Part shown: positions 8,748-17,782 of the stretch, in pieces
How the letters are laid out: each line of letters opens with the position of its first letter
How positions within the stretch are numbered: position 1 is the stretch's first letter
DNA from: Desulfopila sp. IMCC35006
GTDB lineage: Bacteria; Desulfobacterota; Desulfobulbia; Desulfobulbales; Desulfocapsaceae
Direction: 5' to 3'
Length of the DNA: 64,000 nt
Assembly (NCBI RefSeq): GCF_005116645.1
Contig: NZ_SWCM01000003.1
Span: 372,001-436,000 of the forward strand
The notes under the pieces: model-generated
Told to the model about the DNA's origin: nothing
Databases searched by the model: none
What the model saw: the letters and a program-made list of their open reading frames with translations, nothing else
Made by a program: the position numbers and the translations under genes

Positions 8748-10922
8748 ATGGCCACCAACGATACCTATAAAAAAAGCGTCGAAGCCGCTATCGCCAACCC
8801 GAAACTGAGCAAGGCTCTGCATCTCTTTGGCGACGCCTATCTGATCGCGCGGGAAAATGCCTACCGAGGTCTTGATTTTGAAGCGATGCGAACAGAACTC
8901 GCGGCAATTAAAGATGAAGTCCGGGTACGCCGCAAAGAACTCCTGGCTGAATTCATCCAAAACGCGGAAGCAGCGGGTTCCAAGGTCTTTATCGCCAAAG
9001 ACACCAAAGAGGCCAATGATTATGTGATCAACCTTGCCAAACAGAAAGGGGCCAGACATATTGCCAAATCCAAATCAATGGTATCCGAAGAGGCCCATCT
9101 GAACAAGGCGCTGGAGGCTCACGGGATCAAAGCGTCGGAAACCGATCTTGGCGAATGGATTATTCAGCTGGCCGGGCAGCGCCCGAGCCATATGGTGATG
9201 CCGGCCATCCATATGTTCAAGGAAGAGGTTGCCGAACTGTTCACCAAGGAATGCGGCACCCGTCTTACACCGGAGATTAAGACCCTGGTCGATCATGCCC
9301 GCCTGCGCCTCAGAAAAGAATATTTCAACGCCGACATCGGCCTGACCGGTGCCAATTTCCTCGTGGCCAATACCGGAGGAATCGGCCTGGTAACCAACGA
9401 GGGCAACGCCAGACTCTGTGCCACCCTGCCCAAGGTACACGTGGTCTTTGCCGGGATCCATAAGCTGGTGCGCAATATCGAGGATGCCATCAAAATTACC
9501 CGGCTCCTGCCGCGAAACGCGACCGGCCAGCTGCTTACCTCCTATATTACCTGGATTCGGGGAGCTGTCCCGGTGAACGGCGAGCAAAAAGAACAGCACA
9601 TCGTTCTCATCGACGGGGGCCGGGAAGCGCTGTATGAATCAAAAGTCTGCCAGAACGCCCTGCGCTGCATCCAGTGCGGCGCATGCGCCAATGTCTGCCC
9701 GGTATACCAGACGGTCGGCGGCCATGTCTTCGGCTCTATCTACATCTCCGCCATCGGCATTATCCTCACCGCCTTTTACGAAGGACTGGACAAGGCGAAA
9801 GAAATAACCAGAGCATGTATCGGCTGTCGCTCCTGCGTTGCCGTATGTCCTTCCAAAATCGATCTGGAAGAAATCATCCTCCATCTGCGTAATGAGGTAA
9901 CCAAGGACTTCGGCATGGGGGTGGTGAAGAATGTCGCCTTCAAGGCAGTAATGAAGAATCGCGGCCTGTTTCACAGTATGGTCCGGGCCGCCTCCAAGCT
10001 GCAGGGCCCGATAACGCATAAAAACAGGAGTGATTCGGAGCGCCGCATTATCCGCCATCTGCCTCTGCATTTTATGGATCGCGATTTTACCGAGTGGCGA
10101 GATCTGCCATCCATTGCCCCCAAATCATTTCGGGACCAATTCGACTCCATCCCCCAGCAGGTCACCAATCCCCAATACCGGGTCGGTTTCTTTGTCGGCT
10201 GCGGGGCGGATTTTGTCTACCCGGAAGTTGGCGTGAGCATGATCAAGGTTCTCAATTCTCTCAATGTCGAAGTGGTATTTCCAAAGAGCCAGAACTGCTG
10301 CGGCATCCCCGCCCTCTATGCCGGTGACACCGAAACGGGTGTAGACCTGGCCAAACAAAGCGTGCAGGCTTTTACCGATGCAAAGGTAGATTACATTCTG
10401 TGCATCTGCCCCACCTGCACTATGGCCATTAAGCGTGATTTTGTCGATCGCCTGGCGGATCACCCCCAATGGTCGGCCAAGGCCATGGCCCTTTCCAGCA
10501 AAACCATGGATGCATCAGCATTCATGGAAAACATCCTCGGCGCTTCAGCAAAACTTAAGGCAATGGGGACGGGGAAAGCAGTAACGTATCACGACTCCTG
10601 CCATCTCAAACGAGGCTCCAATGTCTGGAAGGAACCACGGGCTCTTCTTCTCGCCTCAGGGCATGACATTAAGGAAATGAAAAACTCTGATCGATGCTGC
10701 GGGTTTGGCGGCACCTATTCCTTTCTCAGCCATCCGCAAATCTCGAGACAAATCACCAAAGATAAAGTGGAAACTATCCAGGATACTGGAGTCAAAACTG
10801 TGGCCACCGATTGTCCGGGTTGCATGATCATGCTGAAAGGTGCTGTCGGTAAAGCAGATGAGACAATCCGCTGTGTCCATACCATGGAACTTCTGGCGGA
10901 AGCATTGGACAAAACAAAATAA
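8748..10922 (+). CDS. LutB-LutA fusion: LUD, dicluster ferredoxin and two CCG domains
   Basis: 724 residues, combining what are normally two proteins. The N-terminal two thirds match LutB: a LUD domain (about 70-290), then a two-cluster ferredoxin module with CIQCGACANVCP (from about 307) and CIGCRSCVAVCP (from about 357). The C-terminal part matches LutA: two cysteine-rich CCG domains (NCCGIP near 517, DSCHLKRGS near 615, RCCGFGG near 649). This is the electron-transferring lactate dehydrogenase complex in one chain. The start ATG 8748 has AAGGA seven bases upstream. Same operon as the LutC-like gene before it and the FadR-type regulator after it. Confidence 0.9.
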   Translation: MATNDTYKKSVEAAIANPKLSKALHLFGDAYLIARENAYRGLDFEAMRTELAAIKDEVRVRRKELLAEFIQNAEAAGSKVFIAKDTKEANDYVINLAKQKGARHIAKSKSMVSEEAHLNKALEAHGIKASETDLGEWIIQLAGQRPSHMVMPAIHMFKEEVAELFTKECGTRLTPEIKTLVDHARLRLRKEYFNADIGLTGANFLVANTGGIGLVTNEGNARLCATLPKVHVVFAGIHKLVRNIEDAIKITRLLPRNATGQLLTSYITWIRGAVPVNGEQKEQHIVLIDGGREALYESKVCQNALRCIQCGACANVCPVYQTVGGHVFGSIYISAIGIILTAFYEGLDKAKEITRACIGCRSCVAVCPSKIDLEEIILHLRNEVTKDFGMGVVKNVAFKAVMKNRGLFHSMVRAASKLQGPITHKNRSDSERRIIRHLPLHFMDRDFTEWRDLPSIAPKSFRDQFDSIPQQVTNPQYRVGFFVGCGADFVYPEVGVSMIKVLNSLNVEVVFPKSQNCCGIPALYAGDTETGVDLAKQSVQAFTDAKVDYILCICPTCTMAIKRDFVDRLADHPQWSAKAMALSSKTMDASAFMENILGASAKLKAMGTGKAVTYHDSCHLKRGSNVWKEPRALLLASGHDIKEMKNSDRCCGFGGTYSFLSHPQISRQITKDKVETIQDTGVKTVATDCPGCMIMLKGAVGKADETIRCVHTMELLAEALDKTK

Positions 10923-10943
10923 CTTGTTTTACGGGGTAATATT

Positions 10944-11687
10944 ATGGACATACGACCAATTAGACCAAAACGGGTTTCCAGTCAGGTTTTTGAGCAGCTG
11001 CGGGAACTGATTTACCGAGGCGCCTTCAAGCCGGAGCAGCAATTTCCTCCGGAACGTGATCTTGCCGCCTCAATGCAGGTGAGCAGAACTTCGGTGAGAA
11101 ACGCCATTGACAAGCTGGTAAATCTTGGACTGCTCAATCATATCCAGGGACATGGGACCTTTGTCAGTTCCCCGGAAGCGCGCGAGGGCCACCCACTCTC
11201 TGACCTGATGACCACAGATGAAGCCACGTATACCGATCTTCTTGAGGTGCGCATGGGCCTCGAATGCAACGCAGCAAAACTTGCCGCCACAAGAGCCACC
11301 GCACAGGACCTGGCCGGTATACGCGACTGCCTCGAGGAAATGGCTGCAGACCTGGCCACAACCAATGCCATTTCGACAGCTGCCGATGCAGCTTTTCATA
11401 TGGCAGTGGCCTTTTCCACCAAAAATCCTGTTCAGCTCAACCTAACCAGGAGTTTTTACGATTTTCTGTATATCGGGATAAAAAAGAACCTGGCTCGAAT
11501 GAAGGATAATGAGTTCGCCTACCAGGAGGTGCTGGAACAGCACCGCACTATATACCGCCACATCGTTGATCGTGAGCCACAAAAGGCCCACGACGCCATG
11601 CGCGCGCACATCCTTTTTGTGCAGGATTATTTTGCACGACACAACTTCATTCTCGAAGGCATTCCCATGCATCACATGGCCGCGTGA
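10944..11687 (+). CDS. FadR-subfamily GntR transcriptional regulator
   Basis: 247 residues: winged helix-turn-helix (about 8-75, with FPPERDLAASMQVSRTSVRNA) followed by an all-helical FCD ligand-binding domain (about 90-225). FadR-type relatives such as LldR and PdhR respond to lactate or pyruvate. Placed 21 bases after the LutB-LutA fusion, so it is probably a lactate- or pyruvate-responsive regulator of this operon (inference). That would give the operon two layers of control, sigma-54 activation and FadR-type repression. Confidence 0.88.
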   Translation: MDIRPIRPKRVSSQVFEQLRELIYRGAFKPEQQFPPERDLAASMQVSRTSVRNAIDKLVNLGLLNHIQGHGTFVSSPEAREGHPLSDLMTTDEATYTDLLEVRMGLECNAAKLAATRATAQDLAGIRDCLEEMAADLATTNAISTAADAAFHMAVAFSTKNPVQLNLTRSFYDFLYIGIKKNLARMKDNEFAYQEVLEQHRTIYRHIVDREPQKAHDAMRAHILFVQDYFARHNFILEGIPMHHMAA

Positions 11688-11704
11688 AGCAACGAAACAA
11701 TACT

Positions 11705-11734
11705 GCTCGGCTGGGGCAAATGCCCCTGCCGAGT
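11705..11734 (+). terminator. Hairpin at the end of the lut operon
   Basis: CTCGGC-T-GGGGCA pairs with TGCCCC-T-GCCGAG across a two-base loop, 18 bases after the regulator stop. There is no T-run, so it may act as a 3' end or as a factor-dependent stop between convergent genes. Confidence 0.5.
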
Positions 11735-11765
11735 CACTATTCAAAGTGGCTGACTGCAGGGCAAC

Positions 11766-12329
11766 TTATTTATTGTAGCTCAGCATTTTTTCTTTCAACC
11801 CCTTGTCAACCGGTTTGTCGCCCAGCCAGATCCTGAGCAGGGCATCATTGAAATCCTTACCGGGGATGACACCTTTTTCCTGCTTGGCAATAGTGACGAA
11901 GGTCCCTTGATCCGGCACGAAATCGAGTACAATCAAATCACCTTTTTTGACATCGACAAACATCGAATTGAATTGATTTATCCGGGCTTGTAATGTGGCT
12001 ATTTCCGCGGCGCTGGTATTGCCGGTAAAACCTTCGTTCCAACCCTCTATCAGTTTATCTTTGCCCACCTCATCATAGAGGAATTGCATTGTAATCCGTT
12101 TACGACCGCCTCCATTTATCACCTCCCCCGCCACATTCGAGGGATGCTCCATATACAATTCAGCAATGTAGATGTCGAAAAAAAACTTTGATCTGATCCC
12201 GGCGCCATTCAGATGCATGACTGTACCATCGTCATTTTTCAGTGTTTCCTGCACCATCACTCCAGCAATTTCCTGGGCATTTGCGGGCACACTCCACAAA
12301 AACAAACAGCAGAGAATAAAAAGTCGCAT
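11766..12329 (-). CDS. Secreted chalcone-isomerase-like protein
   Basis: 187 residues. A signal peptide ends near VPANAQ (residue 19), so the mature protein is probably periplasmic. The rest matches the bacterial chalcone-isomerase-like family (Chalcone_3 type) with the opening pattern VMVQETLKNDDG, LNGAGIRSKFFFDIYIAELY. Bacterial members are not flavonoid enzymes as far as known; the role is undefined. I chose ATG 12329 because AGGAG stands seven bases upstream; a GTG at 12335 would be too close to it. Confidence 0.8.
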   Translation of the reverse strand: MRLFILCCLFLWSVPANAQEIAGVMVQETLKNDDGTVMHLNGAGIRSKFFFDIYIAELYMEHPSNVAGEVINGGGRKRITMQFLYDEVGKDKLIEGWNEGFTGNTSAAEIATLQARINQFNSMFVDVKKGDLIVLDFVPDQGTFVTIAKQEKGVIPGKDFNDALLRIWLGDKPVDKGLKEKMLSYNK

Positions 12330-12605
12330 GGTCACACTCCTTTGTCTGAGGTTGAAATAGAGCCAAAAAAAAACTCCACCAATTTACCTTTTTTTAACGA
12401 GTACGTAAACGTAATATTTGACTGACAACAGATTCGATATTGCTCCATGGGAATTCGTGCCTTACTCTTAACGATCTGAAACTTTGTTCAGTGCCAGAGT
12501 GGAATACCGAAAAGATTTTCAGATTACTTCCCATCTACCGGTATTTGATAGTAAGATATTTTTTACGTCCTCGCTCCGGCAATCAACCACCACGAACAGG
12601 AAACC

Positions 12606-13493
12606 ATGGCTGACACAATAGAAAGAGTTATCTCGGAATCGGGCAATTTTTTTGGCGTAGCCTGCAATACCACCGACCTTGTAACCGAGGCGTGCAGACG
12701 CCATGATGTCGGACCGCTGGCCGCAGCCGCGCTCGGCAGGGCACTGACCGGCGCCGCCCTTCTGGCAGCCCTTTTAAAGGATAGCCAGAGTGTCTTTTTA
12801 AAATTTGAAGGCAGCGGCCCCCTCAAGAAAATCATCACGGAAGCGGGCTATGACGGCTGGGTGCGCGGATACGTTGCCAATCCCCATGCCGAAGTACCAC
12901 TCAGTAACGGACAGATAGATGTAGCAACAGGGCTTGGCAGGGCGGGCTTTCTCACGGTGGTCAAAGATATCGGCAACAATCAGAAATACCCGGGCACTAT
13001 CCAGCTCTACACCAGTGAGATAGGTGAAGATCTCGCCTATTACCTGTCCCAGTCGGAACAGACACCATCGGCAATCGCCCTGGCCATTCATCTGCAAAAA
13101 GACGGGACTATTGCCGCCGCTGGAGGTTTTCTCATCCAATCCCTTCCCCCAGCCGATGAAACACTGCTGACCCATCTGGAACAGGAGATCGCGGCAATGC
13201 CGCCGCTTTCCCAACTCCTGCTGGAGGGCAAAGAACCAGCCGCAATACTTTCCCAGCTGTTTACCAAAGTTCCACACAAAAAAATCGGCACACGAAAACT
13301 TTTCTATGCCTGCAGTTGCAGTAAGGGCAAAATGGAAGGAGCACTTTTTTCGCTTGGCGAAGATGATATCCGGCAGCTCCTGGAAAAAGAAGACGGCGCC
13401 GAGGTTCGTTGTGAATTTTGCAGGCAAAGCTACCATTTTAGCCACGATGAGCTCACAAAGCTGCTGAAAAACGGACAGACGCCCGCAAACTAA
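12606..13493 (+). CDS. hslO: Redox-regulated chaperone Hsp33
   Basis: 295 residues, normal Hsp33 length. The N-terminal substrate-binding domain is recognisable by GRALTGAALLAALLK and the C-terminal zinc switch by C236, C238, C269 and C272 (CSC ... CEFC). Zinc is released and disulfides form on oxidative unfolding, turning on holdase activity in the cytoplasm. The start ATG has AGGAAACC directly upstream. In an anaerobe this fits oxygen-stress protection along with the hemerythrin at 30029. Confidence 0.95.
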   Translation: MADTIERVISESGNFFGVACNTTDLVTEACRRHDVGPLAAAALGRALTGAALLAALLKDSQSVFLKFEGSGPLKKIITEAGYDGWVRGYVANPHAEVPLSNGQIDVATGLGRAGFLTVVKDIGNNQKYPGTIQLYTSEIGEDLAYYLSQSEQTPSAIALAIHLQKDGTIAAAGGFLIQSLPPADETLLTHLEQEIAAMPPLSQLLLEGKEPAAILSQLFTKVPHKKIGTRKLFYACSCSKGKMEGALFSLGEDDIRQLLEKEDGAEVRCEFCRQSYHFSHDELTKLLKNGQTPAN

Positions 13494-13582
13494 GAGGATG
13501 TGCAATTTAGGGTTGAACAGCTGCGGCGGCAGGTTGATATCTCGCTGACGGACCACCAAAACTTCTCAAGATTCATGTTGAA

Positions 13583-13960
13583 ATGGCTACCAAAACAAAG
13601 TCTTCCAGAACAAATGTTTCCAGGCGAACCGCATTCCGCTTCAAACTGGCCAATAAAAAATTAACCTATATGGCTAATGGTCAAATGGGCCAGGCTATAC
13701 TACAGAACGTATCAACGAGTGGTTGTTTTGTAACGAAAAACAGCACAGAACTCGAGGTTGGCGATCAACTTTTGATCGTTTTGGAACTTGCGATGCGCGA
13801 CAAGCCCCTCGAACTGAAAGCAAGGGTGGTACGGATTGATGCCGGTGGTTTTTCGGCCGAGTTCACCGAAATTGCAGAAAATTTTCTGACCGATTTTTTA
13901 ACCTTGCTGGCGGCGGAGCACCGCAACTCCTTGCTTAACCAGATCCCTATCGAAAAATAA
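13583..13960 (+). CDS. PilZ-domain protein
   Basis: 125 residues forming one PilZ-like domain: RRTAFRFKL at the start gives the RxxxR-type region, and the second motif appears as NVSTSGCFV (family pattern D/NxSxxG). PilZ domains bind cyclic di-GMP. The double-arginine motif is weak here (RRTAFRF), so binding is not certain. The EAL-containing protein at 19020 is the other c-di-GMP gene in the window. Confidence 0.75.
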   Translation: MATKTKSSRTNVSRRTAFRFKLANKKLTYMANGQMGQAILQNVSTSGCFVTKNSTELEVGDQLLIVLELAMRDKPLELKARVVRIDAGGFSAEFTEIAENFLTDFLTLLAAEHRNSLLNQIPIEK

Positions 13961-14005
13961 TCCCGATGCAGTCCTCATACCCCCTGTGCTCATTCTTTTA
14001 TAAAA

Positions 14006-14045
14006 ATAACAGGGTACTCACTCTGTGATACCCCTGCCCTGTTAT
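14006..14045. promoter_or_regulatory. Inverted repeat upstream of the small membrane protein gene
   Basis: ATAACAGGG and its exact complement CCCTGTTAT, 22 bases apart, end 36 bases before the next start codon. Inside is GGGTA ... TACCC. There is no T-run, so it looks more like an operator or leader structure than a terminator. Confidence 0.4.
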
Positions 14046-14081
14046 ACTCTCCTTACAACTACCAAATAAGGAGAGTACGCC

Positions 14082-14399
14082 ATGAAGAATAATACGGAAA
14101 CCATCAGCGAAGGTATCTTCACCCATTTCCCATCCAGCAATACCAAAAGTTATACCAGAACCGATTGCCGCCGAAATCAGGGTGCTCTTTTCAGTACCCC
14201 CTTGAGGGGTATAACCACCTGGAAACAACTTCTCTTTTGGCCGAAAAATGAGAGCACAATCGGTAAGGCCCTCAGGAACAGGGTCCTCGCTTACCGGAAT
14301 TATTTGCAGAGTGGAGTTGCGGCACTGGGGATCGGCACCATTTTCTTCATCACCGTCTATCTTTTTCTTGCTCAGCTTGCAGAATATGGCTGGCAGTAG
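14082..14399 (+). CDS. Small single-helix membrane protein with an in-frame repeat unit
   Basis: 105 residues, not recognised. Start ATG 14082 has AAGGAG eleven bases upstream, a good ribosome binding site. The C-terminal third holds one clear membrane helix (about 79-98, with IGTIFFITVYLFLAQL). Residues 34-46 (GALFSTPLRGIT) are encoded by a hairpin unit of the repeat family seen at 32050 and 40818, inserted in frame. Expression is supported only by the ribosome binding site and the helix. Confidence 0.55.
   Translation: MKNNTETISEGIFTHFPSSNTKSYTRTDCRRNQGALFSTPLRGITTWKQLLFWPKNESTIGKALRNRVLAYRNYLQSGVAALGIGTIFFITVYLFLAQLAEYGWQ
14180..14216 (+). repeat. Solo hairpin unit of the E-type repeat family
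   Basis: AGTACCCCCTTGAGGGGT preceded by GTGCTCTTTTC matches the unit at 40873-40899 and, reversed, the unit near 32080. It lies within the small gene at 14082 and keeps the frame. Confidence 0.7.
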
Positions 14400-14575
14400 C
14401 TAATCTGCGCGCCAATGGACATCGCCGGCGCGAGAAAAATCGCTGGAATTCGCTTGCCTGAGGGAGCTTTTTATTATAAATCGACAGGAACCGTTTAACG
14501 CGTACGGACCGCCTGACAACCAAGAGTTTTGCCCGGCCATATTACTGCCCTCTACATTATTACTCGGAGACTGGA

Positions 14576-15595
14576 ATGAAAGAAATTCGCAACAACGCAC
14601 GAAAAATGATGGACCCCTACTGCAAAGTCTGCCCAATCTGCAACGGCAAGGCATGTGCCGGACAAGTCCCCGGCATGGGCGGACTGGGAAGCGGCTCCTC
14701 TTTTATAAGTAACATTGAAGCGATATCGAAGATAAAGTTCAATATGCGCCTGATTCATGACGTCATTGAACCGGATACCACAGTGAACCTGCTGGGTAAA
14801 AAACTCACACTCCCCATCCTTGCCGCACCAATCGGCGGCGTCTCTTTCAATATGGGTGGCGCTGTATCCGAAGAAGACTACATCCAGGCGATCATCAACG
14901 GCTGCAAAGCCAAAGGCATCATCGGCTGCAGCGGAGACGGGGTGCCGGATTTCATTCACCAGGCAGGTTTTAATGCGATTAAAGCAGCGGATGGCCACGG
15001 GATACCCTTCATTAAACCGTGGGAAGACGAAGAGTTGTTCAAAAAAATTGAGGCCGCCAAGGCCACCGGCACCGACATCATAGGTATGGATATCGATGCC
15101 GCAGGTCTTATCACGCTACGCAAAATGGGCCGGCCTGTTTCCCCAAAGTCACTTGAGAAACTCACAGAAATAATCCGCAAGACACAAACAAAGTTTATCC
15201 TCAAAGGCGTCATGACCGTCGATGAGGCCGAGCTGGCTGTTGCTGCTGGAGCCGATGCAATTATTATTTCCAACCATGGCGGCAGAGTGCTGGACTCTGC
15301 CCCCGGTGCAGCAGATGTCCTTGCCGCAATCGCCGACACAGTAAAAGGAAAGATTACAATTCTGGCCGATGGCGGTGTCCGTACAGGAGGAGATGTCTTG
15401 AAAATGCTGGCTTTAGGAGCTGATGCAGTGCTCGTCGGTCGTCCGTTCTCCGTGGCCGCCGTTGGTGGGCTGCAGCAAGGTGTTGAAACCTATATCGACA
15501 CAATTGCCGCGGAATTAAAACAGACAATGGTCCTCACTGGAACCAGTGCCGCCTGCTCTGTCGACCGGAAAATTTTGTTTGCCGGTAATGGATAA
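14576..15595 (+). CDS. FMN-dependent alpha-hydroxy-acid oxidoreductase
   Basis: 339 residues, FMN-binding TIM barrel of the lactate/glycolate oxidase superfamily. The C-terminal half has the catalytic stretch ISNHGGRVLDSAPG (His-Gly-Gly-Arg) and phosphate-binding DGGVRTGGDVLKMLALGA. The N-terminus carries a cysteine cluster (CKVCPICNGKACAG) seen in anaerobe homologues, which may bind iron-sulfur or metal. Substrate could be lactate, glycolate or another 2-hydroxy acid. GGAG lies nine bases before ATG 14576. It is monocistronic as far as visible. Confidence 0.85.
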   Translation: MKEIRNNARKMMDPYCKVCPICNGKACAGQVPGMGGLGSGSSFISNIEAISKIKFNMRLIHDVIEPDTTVNLLGKKLTLPILAAPIGGVSFNMGGAVSEEDYIQAIINGCKAKGIIGCSGDGVPDFIHQAGFNAIKAADGHGIPFIKPWEDEELFKKIEAAKATGTDIIGMDIDAAGLITLRKMGRPVSPKSLEKLTEIIRKTQTKFILKGVMTVDEAELAVAAGADAIIISNHGGRVLDSAPGAADVLAAIADTVKGKITILADGGVRTGGDVLKMLALGADAVLVGRPFSVAAVGGLQQGVETYIDTIAAELKQTMVLTGTSAACSVDRKILFAGNG

Positions 15596-15736
15596 TTACC
15601 AGTCACAGGCAACTTTGTTCATCCAATATGTATTCTCCGTTTGCCCGCCCCCTGCCGGTGGTGCAAATGGAGGTGCATGCCGCTTGTCCCTGCACCCATC
15701 CACTCTGTGGTTCTCATTTCGCCACGACAGTCCCTC

Positions 15737-17776
15737 TTATGAATCGAGTGCCAGCTTCATGGCCTCACTCAATTCGTTTATAGCATAAGGTTTTTGTAAA
15801 ACGGAACGGACACCCAGATCAAGGGCAGCCTGAATGTCATCGTTCATGGCGAATCCGCTGACAATAAACGCCTTCTGTCCGGGATGAATACGCTGGATCT
15901 GTTCATAGATCTGCCTGCCGTTTATCCCAGGCTCCATCACCATGTCCAGCATAACCAGATCAACGGTGGCTGTTTGCAGGAACTCAACGGCCTCCTCGCC
16001 TGAGGAAACCGTTACCACCCTGAAACCCAACGCAGCAAGCATGTCTTCGGCAATAGTTAATAAGAGCGGCTCATCATCCACGACCAGAACAGTCCGGTTC
16101 TTTCCTTGTATATATGTTTCTTTTTTCTTGGTTGCCGATTGATTGTCCTGCACTTGCGCCTGAGGAAAATAGAGTTTGAAACAGGAGCCTTCACTATTGC
16201 TGCTGACACTAACCTTGCCATTATGCTCCTGCATCGAACTCCAGACCACGGCCAGACCAAGCCCCGAGCCGCTCCTTCCCATTTGTTTTGTGCTGTAAAA
16301 GGGTTCAAAAATATTTTCGAGATCCTTTTCAGCAATGCCAGGGCCATCGTCCGCTATGCTCAGCACGATGTATTCGATTTCCTTTGCCTGGTTTTCAGTT
16401 CTCTCTGTTTCAATCGTGTTATACGTTGAGACGGTTATTGTTCCACGCTTGCCGCTTCCTATGGCTTCCACTGAATTTGTTACCAGATTCATGAGGCACT
16501 TTTTCACATGAACCGTCGAACACAATACATACGGCTTGTGTGCTTCAAGAATCAACTCAACATGCGTTTTATCAGAAATATTCTGCAGCTGAAAGAATTC
16601 GGGACTGGAAAAATATTCCTGAACTAAATCATTGAGATTATGTTGCACACGAACAGTAGCTGCATTTCTGGCAATGGTGAGAAGATCGGACACCACAGAA
16701 GCCGCACGTTGTCCCGCACTGTGGATGGTTTCGAGTGGTTTATATAAATCGTTCTCTTTATCCATCCTCAGCAACAGAATCTCCGGATAGCTCACAATTC
16801 CGGCGAGGATGTTGTTCAGATCATGGGCAACACCACTCGCCAGAAGGCCAAGGGCTTCCATCTTTTCTGCACGATGAAGTTTCACTTCGATATTCCTGCG
16901 CTCATCTTCAGCCTTTTTCTTCTCCTTCATTTCTCTGATCAGGTTCTCGTTTGTTTTGATGAGCTCCGCAGTACGTTGCTGCACAATCTGCTCAAGCTGT
17001 TGTTTATGAAGACGGAGCTCCTGTTCGATTTTAATGCGCTCGGATATTTGCTCCGTAAGCTGGCTATTGCTTGTTTCAAGGTCACTGGCGTTGATGACTG
17101 CCTGGTTTTTTGCTTTTTCAAGATCTGCAAATACTCTACGCAGAGACTGCCGAGTCTTTTCCAGGCTTCGGCCGAGGAGTCCGATTTCGTCCTCCTGCTT
17201 CCAGTAGAACTCCTTCTCCAGCTTTTTTCTGGCGAGATCTTCAGACTGGGTGATCAGCAGTTCAATCGGATTGATGATTTTTCGCCGCAGCAGAAAGAAA
17301 AGGATAAATATACTCAGGATAAAAGGAACCAGAATAATGGCCAGGTACCGGGACGACTGGGAGGCAATGGTTCTTTCAAGCGGACTGGTGTCTATAGCAA
17401 CTGAAACTCTGCCAAGTTCCCGGCCGTGATAGAAGATTTCAGTGTCTCCGGTTAAAATATTCACGGGTGGGGGGTGGTTGGATGAGTGCTTTTCAATAAA
17501 AACCCCTTCTTCCGAGATCACCTTGATAGAAATCATCCGCTTATCAGTCATCATGGCCTCCACCAACGGGAGACCAGTCTCCGGCAGAAGCGTCCAGACC
17601 GGTTCCTGCATGGCAAGGGCCAGAATTTCTAGTCTTCTGGCATGTTCTTTCTTCAACTCCTGCATCAGGACATGCTTTTGCGCAAGCAGGGTCAACTGGC
17701 TCGCAAAAAGTACCGGGATAAGAAATCCAATCAAGAGAACCAGGGCAATCGCTGGTCGTAGTTTCAGATTGTGCAT
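15737..17776 (-). CDS. Hybrid sensor histidine kinase with C-terminal receiver
   Basis: 679 residues: membrane helix (about 8-28), short periplasmic region to about 140, second helix (about 143-163), HAMP-like linker, long coiled coil (about 210-290), HisKA with GVAHDLNNIL, ATPase domain with DDGPGIAE and GSGLGLAVV, then a receiver domain (about 560-675) with VMLDMVMEPGING. The receiver at the C-terminus of a kinase without an output domain suggests phosphorelay or self-modulation. The gene starts seven bases after the stop of the solute-binding protein gene, so that protein is its probable periplasmic partner. Confidence 0.92.
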   Translation of the reverse strand: MHNLKLRPAIALVLLIGFLIPVLFASQLTLLAQKHVLMQELKKEHARRLEILALAMQEPVWTLLPETGLPLVEAMMTDKRMISIKVISEEGVFIEKHSSNHPPPVNILTGDTEIFYHGRELGRVSVAIDTSPLERTIASQSSRYLAIILVPFILSIFILFFLLRRKIINPIELLITQSEDLARKKLEKEFYWKQEDEIGLLGRSLEKTRQSLRRVFADLEKAKNQAVINASDLETSNSQLTEQISERIKIEQELRLHKQQLEQIVQQRTAELIKTNENLIREMKEKKKAEDERRNIEVKLHRAEKMEALGLLASGVAHDLNNILAGIVSYPEILLLRMDKENDLYKPLETIHSAGQRAASVVSDLLTIARNAATVRVQHNLNDLVQEYFSSPEFFQLQNISDKTHVELILEAHKPYVLCSTVHVKKCLMNLVTNSVEAIGSGKRGTITVSTYNTIETERTENQAKEIEYIVLSIADDGPGIAEKDLENIFEPFYSTKQMGRSGSGLGLAVVWSSMQEHNGKVSVSSNSEGSCFKLYFPQAQVQDNQSATKKKETYIQGKNRTVLVVDDEPLLLTIAEDMLAALGFRVVTVSSGEEAVEFLQTATVDLVMLDMVMEPGINGRQIYEQIQRIHPGQKAFIVSGFAMNDDIQAALDLGVRSVLQKPYAINELSEAMKLALDS

Positions 17777-17782
17777 GCTTTT

